The translations under genes and the position numbers were made by a program. Shown here in pieces: positions 61,359-64,000 of a stretch of DNA of 64,000 bases. The stretch lies in contig CAVYFA010000016.1 in NCBI GenBank assembly GCA_963767715.1, positions 434,001-498,000 on the forward strand, given 5' to 3'. The DNA comes from CAVSXS01 sp963767715. GTDB taxonomy: Bacteria > Chloroflexota > Ktedonobacteria > Ktedonobacterales > Ktedonobacteraceae. The first letter of the stretch is position 1. The number at the start of each line of letters is the position of its first letter. Below the pieces are notes generated by a model, which was not told the origin of the DNA, ran no database searches, and saw only the letters and a program-made list of their open reading frames with translations.

Positions 61359-61393
61359 CTCAGTAGTATAAAATACTGAGCGCCTATAAGCAA
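61359..61393 (-). promoter_or_regulatory. HAD gene promoter with palindrome over the -10 box
   Basis: Minus strand: TTGCTT (61393-61388), 17-base spacer, TATACT (61370-61365). The inverted repeat CTCAGTA (61359-61365) / TACTGAG (61374-61380) with an eight-base centre covers the -10. A wider imperfect pairing of TATAAGGCG (61341-61349) with CGCCTATA (61381-61388) extends it. Fits repressor binding. Confidence 0.5.
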
Positions 61394-61687
61394 GCAGAGA
61401 GGGTGAAAGCAGAATTCGATGGAGAGGGGAAACAGAAAAAAATTCCATATAGCCCACAGTATAGAAATGCTGGTAGAGCTACATGAAACGGTGAAAGTGC
61501 TCACCCCCCATGCTTCGTGATCTCCTCTACAACACGCATGAGCACAAGCCAGCGTCCATGCAGGCGTGTGTCTCTTTCACTGTACTGAGGCTCTTGCTCC
61601 GCAGACTGACCGTCTGCTCAACAACTCATCAAGGCGGGTGCAAAAAAGACCAGATCACTTCCCAACGTTACTGCAATCTGGTAGTTC

Positions 61688-61731
61688 GTAACGTTTTTTG
61701 TAACGCTTTTGAGACGGGCGTATGCTATAAT
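61688..61731 (+). promoter_or_regulatory. Promoter with GTAACG direct repeats (SARP-like operator) of the sensor gene
   Basis: GTAACG at 61688-61693 and 61700-61705, then degenerate GAGACG at 61711-61716, nine bases, TATAAT (61726-61731). Periods are 12 and 11 bases, same as at 9292-9335, and the gap to the -10 is identical. No separate -35. Expected start about 61738, some 60 bases before the ATG at 61799. Confidence 0.65.
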
Positions 61732-61798
61732 ACTCATCAGAACGAGTGTCGCCTCGTGCTCTTTACTGGAGCCAGGGGACAACGAGCAGGGCAAACAC

Positions 61799-63157
61799 AT
61801 GAAGCTGAGCAATGACATAACACAAGAGCGCCAGAAGAAAGCTCCGCTGAGCAAGAATCGCTATCCGAGGCCTGTCTTCCAGTTGAGTGGATTCTGGCTG
61901 CACATGGCACGGGGAGCATGGATCGGTTTCCTACTGGCCGAACTCATGGTAATCATTATCTCGCTGCTCGGGTCTGACGTGCATGCCTTAACCATCTGTC
62001 CTTTTCCTTCGAACTGCACCCTCACCCCGGATACGGTTCAAGCGCTTCACCGTGCAGGCATTGCTCCTGGGAGCTACCTGGTCTACAATCTGGTGCTGAC
62101 GCTGATCCAATCACTGGTCTTTCTCGGCACAGGGGTTTTTATCTTCTGGCGCAAGTCAAGAGAACTCCCTGGCCTGGTGACCTCCTTCGTCTTTGTGATC
62201 CTTGGATTGTCGCCGATCATCGGTGCGAGTACCCACCCGGCAGCAGTTGTCTTCGGATTTATTTATGCTCTTTTCGTCCTTCCGGCGATCGGTTTCTTCC
62301 TGCTGACGTTTCCCAATGGACGTTTTGTTCCGCGCTGGTGCTGGGTATGGGCTGTGCTCTGGGTCGTGCAGACGATCCTTTTTGAGCTCCCCGGGCCATT
62401 CAATATCACGTTGTGGCCGCCTCTTCTCTTCGTTGCCGAACTCTTGTTGACGTATGGAGGGACGCTCGGCTTGCTTATTTATCGCTACGTGCGCGTCTTC
62501 AGCTACTCCCAGCGTCAGCAAACGAAGTGGCTGGTCTTTGGGCTCTCAGGATTCGCTGTGCTGATCTTGCTGTATACTCTCATCGGAAACTTAATTCCGG
62601 GGCTCGGGGCTCCTGACTCGCCCTATCAACTGGTAAGCGGGACGCTCTTACCCCTCACGTTCCTGACGCTTCCCCTCAGTGTTGCTATCGCCATCCAGCG
62701 CACCCGCCTGTGGGATATTGATGTCCTCATTCGCCGCACGCTCGTCTATACGACCTTGACCGTAATCCTGGCCCTGATCTATGCTGGTTTCGTGTTCGTC
62801 TTCGGTACCCTGTTGCGCAACTTCCTTGGCCTGGAGCAGCAGAATCCCCTGGTGATTGTTGCCTCGACGCTGGTCATTGCTGCCCTCGTCCAGCCGTTGC
62901 GGCGACGTCTGAAACAGTCCATCGACCGTCGCTTCTACCGCCGCAAATATGACGCAGCCAAAATCATCGAGGCTTTCAGTGCTACACTGCGCCAGGAAGT
63001 GGACCTGGACCACCTCAGTGAGCAGTTGGTGGCAGTGGTCCAGGAGACGATGCAACCGGCCCATGTTTCCCTCTGGGTGCCCAAAGCCAAACAGCCCGTC
63101 AAAGACACTACCCAATTTTGGGTGTCCGATGCGCTTGCCCCCAACAAGAAGGAGTAG
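61799..63157 (+). CDS. Ten-helix membrane sensor module lacking a kinase domain
   Basis: 452 residues. About ten membrane helices (for example GAWIGFLLAELMVIIISLLG, LVTSFVFVILGLSPIIG, VIVASTLVIAALV), then a basic cytoplasmic stretch (QPLRRRLKQSIDRRFYRRKYDAAKIIEAFSATLRQEVDLDHLSEQLVAVVQETMQPAHVSLWV). This pattern is the sensor half of a family of Chloroflexi/actinobacterial histidine kinases, which usually continue with GAF and HATPase; here the protein ends at WVSDALAPNKKE without them. It could act on another kinase or a partner-switch system. ATG 61799 preceded by GAGCAGGG. Driven by the GTAACG-repeat promoter, as is the phosphatase/kinase gene at 9.2 kb. Confidence 0.8.
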   Translation: MKLSNDITQERQKKAPLSKNRYPRPVFQLSGFWLHMARGAWIGFLLAELMVIIISLLGSDVHALTICPFPSNCTLTPDTVQALHRAGIAPGSYLVYNLVLTLIQSLVFLGTGVFIFWRKSRELPGLVTSFVFVILGLSPIIGASTHPAAVVFGFIYALFVLPAIGFFLLTFPNGRFVPRWCWVWAVLWVVQTILFELPGPFNITLWPPLLFVAELLLTYGGTLGLLIYRYVRVFSYSQRQQTKWLVFGLSGFAVLILLYTLIGNLIPGLGAPDSPYQLVSGTLLPLTFLTLPLSVAIAIQRTRLWDIDVLIRRTLVYTTLTVILALIYAGFVFVFGTLLRNFLGLEQQNPLVIVASTLVIAALVQPLRRRLKQSIDRRFYRRKYDAAKIIEAFSATLRQEVDLDHLSEQLVAVVQETMQPAHVSLWVPKAKQPVKDTTQFWVSDALAPNKKE

Positions 63158-63347
63158 GGAGCGAAAGGAGCGTCGGTCCTCTCATCTTCTTGGCATGAAC
63201 GATTTGAGTGGTTCTCCCCAGTTTTTTCATGAGTTTTGTTGGAGCAACAGCAAATTCCGCAGACAGCAAGCAGGCACACTTAATATGGGGAAGAGCCATC
63301 CTTCGATTATGGTAAATGGCATTGCGGAATAATATGTATTTCAAGTG

Positions 63348-63356
63348 TGTTATAAT
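63348..63356 (+). promoter_or_regulatory. Extended -10 promoter of the RRM gene
   Basis: TGTTATAAT at 63348-63356 (TG-n-TATAAT). No -35 needed for this class. Leader of about 90 bases to the GTG at 63454. Confidence 0.5.
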
Positions 63357-63453
63357 ATGTGTATGACGTCAGATGTTGTTGGTTCGATTTTGTGGGAATT
63401 GTTTCCACCGACTGCAATATGATTAGTAGACGTCGATGTGGGAGCAAACCATA

Positions 63454-63795
63454 GTGAGGATTTACGTAGGCAGCCTGCCGTACCAAACGACGGATCAAGA
63501 CCTTGTTGATCTCTTCGGGCAGGTTGGAGAAGTTGTTTCGGCAACCGTCATCATGGACCGAAACAGCGGACGCAGTAAGGGCTTCGGTTTTGTAGAAATG
63601 AGTAACGACCAGGACGCGCAGAAAGCCATCGAGCAGTTGAATGGTTCAATGCTTGGCAATCGCAACATCGTTGTCAACGAGGCTCGCGAGCGCCAGGAGC
63701 AGTCCTTCGGCGGCGGTCATGGCGGCGGCTATCAGAACCGTGGTGGTGGTGGCCGGCGTTCAGATCGCGGTGGCTATCGCGACAGGGGATACTAA
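63454..63795 (+). CDS. RRM RNA-binding protein
   Basis: 113 residues from GTG 63454 (MRIYVGSLPYQT; GGGAG eight to nine bases upstream). RNA-recognition motif with RNP2 IYVGSLPY and RNP1 SKGFGFVEM, and a Gly/Arg-rich tail (GGGHGGGYQNRGGGG, RRSDRGGYRDRGY). Bacterial RRM proteins of this type often rise on cold shock; the long leader fits post-transcriptional control. A hairpin with a T-run follows. Confidence 0.92.
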   Translation: MRIYVGSLPYQTTDQDLVDLFGQVGEVVSATVIMDRNSGRSKGFGFVEMSNDQDAQKAIEQLNGSMLGNRNIVVNEARERQEQSFGGGHGGGYQNRGGGGRRSDRGGYRDRGY

Positions 63796-63852
63796 CTCGG
63801 AGCTATTGCTTGATTATCTGAAATAGATGATTTGAGCGAGTATCGGAAGAAG

Positions 63853-63880
63853 GTCAGCATCTTTGCTGGCTTTCTTTTTT
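63853..63880 (+). terminator. Rho-independent terminator after the RRM gene
   Basis: Seven-base stem GTCAGCA/TGCTGGC with loop TCTT (63853-63870), one G-T pair, followed by TTTCTTTTTT to 63880. Clear intrinsic terminator 57 bases after the stop. Confidence 0.8.
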
Positions 63881-64000
63881 ATTTCCAGCTTATGCATCAA
63901 ATCTACCCCTGGTGCCGTGAAGATTCCCCTCCACCAGCATCCCAGGAAACATTGCGCCAGCGGAATTTGGACAACCAGGGGTTCGGTTTTCCTTCAACGG

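Larger units (their letters stand above)
61286..61798. other. Divergent intergenic region between HAD and membrane sensor genes
   Basis: 513 bases without a convincing gene. Contains the HAD promoter with inverted repeat (61359-61393), the repeat-bearing promoter of the sensor gene (61688-61731), and an AT-mixed middle with no motif seen. The short frame at 61510-61815 has no ribosome-binding site and is not called. Confidence 0.5.

Noticed and set aside
1..64000. tRNA, rRNA, CRISPR arrays, transposases, prophage genes
   Set aside because: Looked for on both strands; nothing with cloverleaf, direct-repeat spacing or DDE/recombinase motifs was seen.
63881..64000. Open frame on the minus strand at the right edge
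   Set aside because: Only about 100 bases visible, no recognisable text; not enough to call.

Overview
The window reads as a chromosomal segment of a moderately GC-rich, soil-type Chloroflexota, most likely class Ktedonobacteria. This is inferred from gene content, not from a marker gene: a giant BTAD/AAA/TPR (SARP/AfsR-like) regulator with a Cys/His cluster, a GAF-SpoIIE-HATPase phosphatase/kinase with STAS partners, an RRM protein, a DUF5679 mini-protein, a YfhO-type membrane protein, an EF-G-like GTPase with DTPGY instead of DTPGH, and small NRPS genes. No rRNA, tRNA, CRISPR array, transposase or phage gene was recognised.

Layout. 1-6.7 kb: end of a glycoside hydrolase family 2 gene, UDP-galactopyranose mutase, a large TPR protein, a carotenoid-type FAD oxidoreductase and a DUF1990/START-like protein. 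6.7-12.4 kb: a partner-switching operon (phosphatase/kinase fusion, two STAS proteins) followed upstream by the SARP-type regulator. 12.4-16 kb: a sugar N-acetyltransferase and a secreted subtilase. 16-23.3 kb: a compact NRPS operon (A-PCP, P450, C-A-PCP-TE) whose last gene carries an in-frame TGA. 23.6-42.4 kb: an exopolysaccharide/glycoconjugate region on both strands. It holds a polysaccharide deacetylase, glycosyltransferases, a decayed asparagine synthetase, a methyltransferase, the sulfolactate pair ComA/ComB with an ATP-grasp ligase, a GmhA-like isomerase, a fused O-antigen ligase/flippase, a BY-kinase, a GH-A-like protein, a FemAB-like protein, a Gfo/Idh dehydrogenase and a priming sugar transferase. 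42.4-49.7 kb: an MshEN-like fragment, an OmpR-type regulator, crotonyl-CoA reductase with an LLM oxidoreductase, a methyltransferase, leucine dehydrogenase, an unknown protein and a YqeY protein. 49.9-57.6 kb: a cysteinyl-tRNA synthetase fused to a family 2 glycosyltransferase and a His-rich tail, a ThuA-Gfo/Idh fusion, a Lon-substrate-binding-domain protein, DUF1361 and YfhO membrane proteins. 57.8-64 kb: DUF5679, EF-G-like GTPase, HAD dehalogenase, a kinase-less membrane sensor and an RRM protein.

How it fits together. The exopolysaccharide genes supply priming (41.7 kb), sugar precursors (glf, GmhA, Gfo/Idh, N-acetyltransferase), transfer (several GTs), export/polymerisation or ligation (one fused protein) and chain-length control (BY-kinase). 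ComA, ComB, the ATP-grasp enzyme and the methyltransferase sit tightly packed in this context and suggest a sulfonated decoration or a small sulfonate metabolite. The promoters of the partner-switch operon (9.3 kb) and of the kinase-less sensor (61.7 kb) share a three-repeat GTAACG array with identical geometry relative to the -10 box. This is the architecture expected of a SARP operator, and the SARP-like gene lies next to the first one. The strongest candidates for undescribed biology are the CysRS-GT2-His fusion, the ligase-flippase fusion, the sulfolactate/ATP-grasp cassette and this two-promoter operator.
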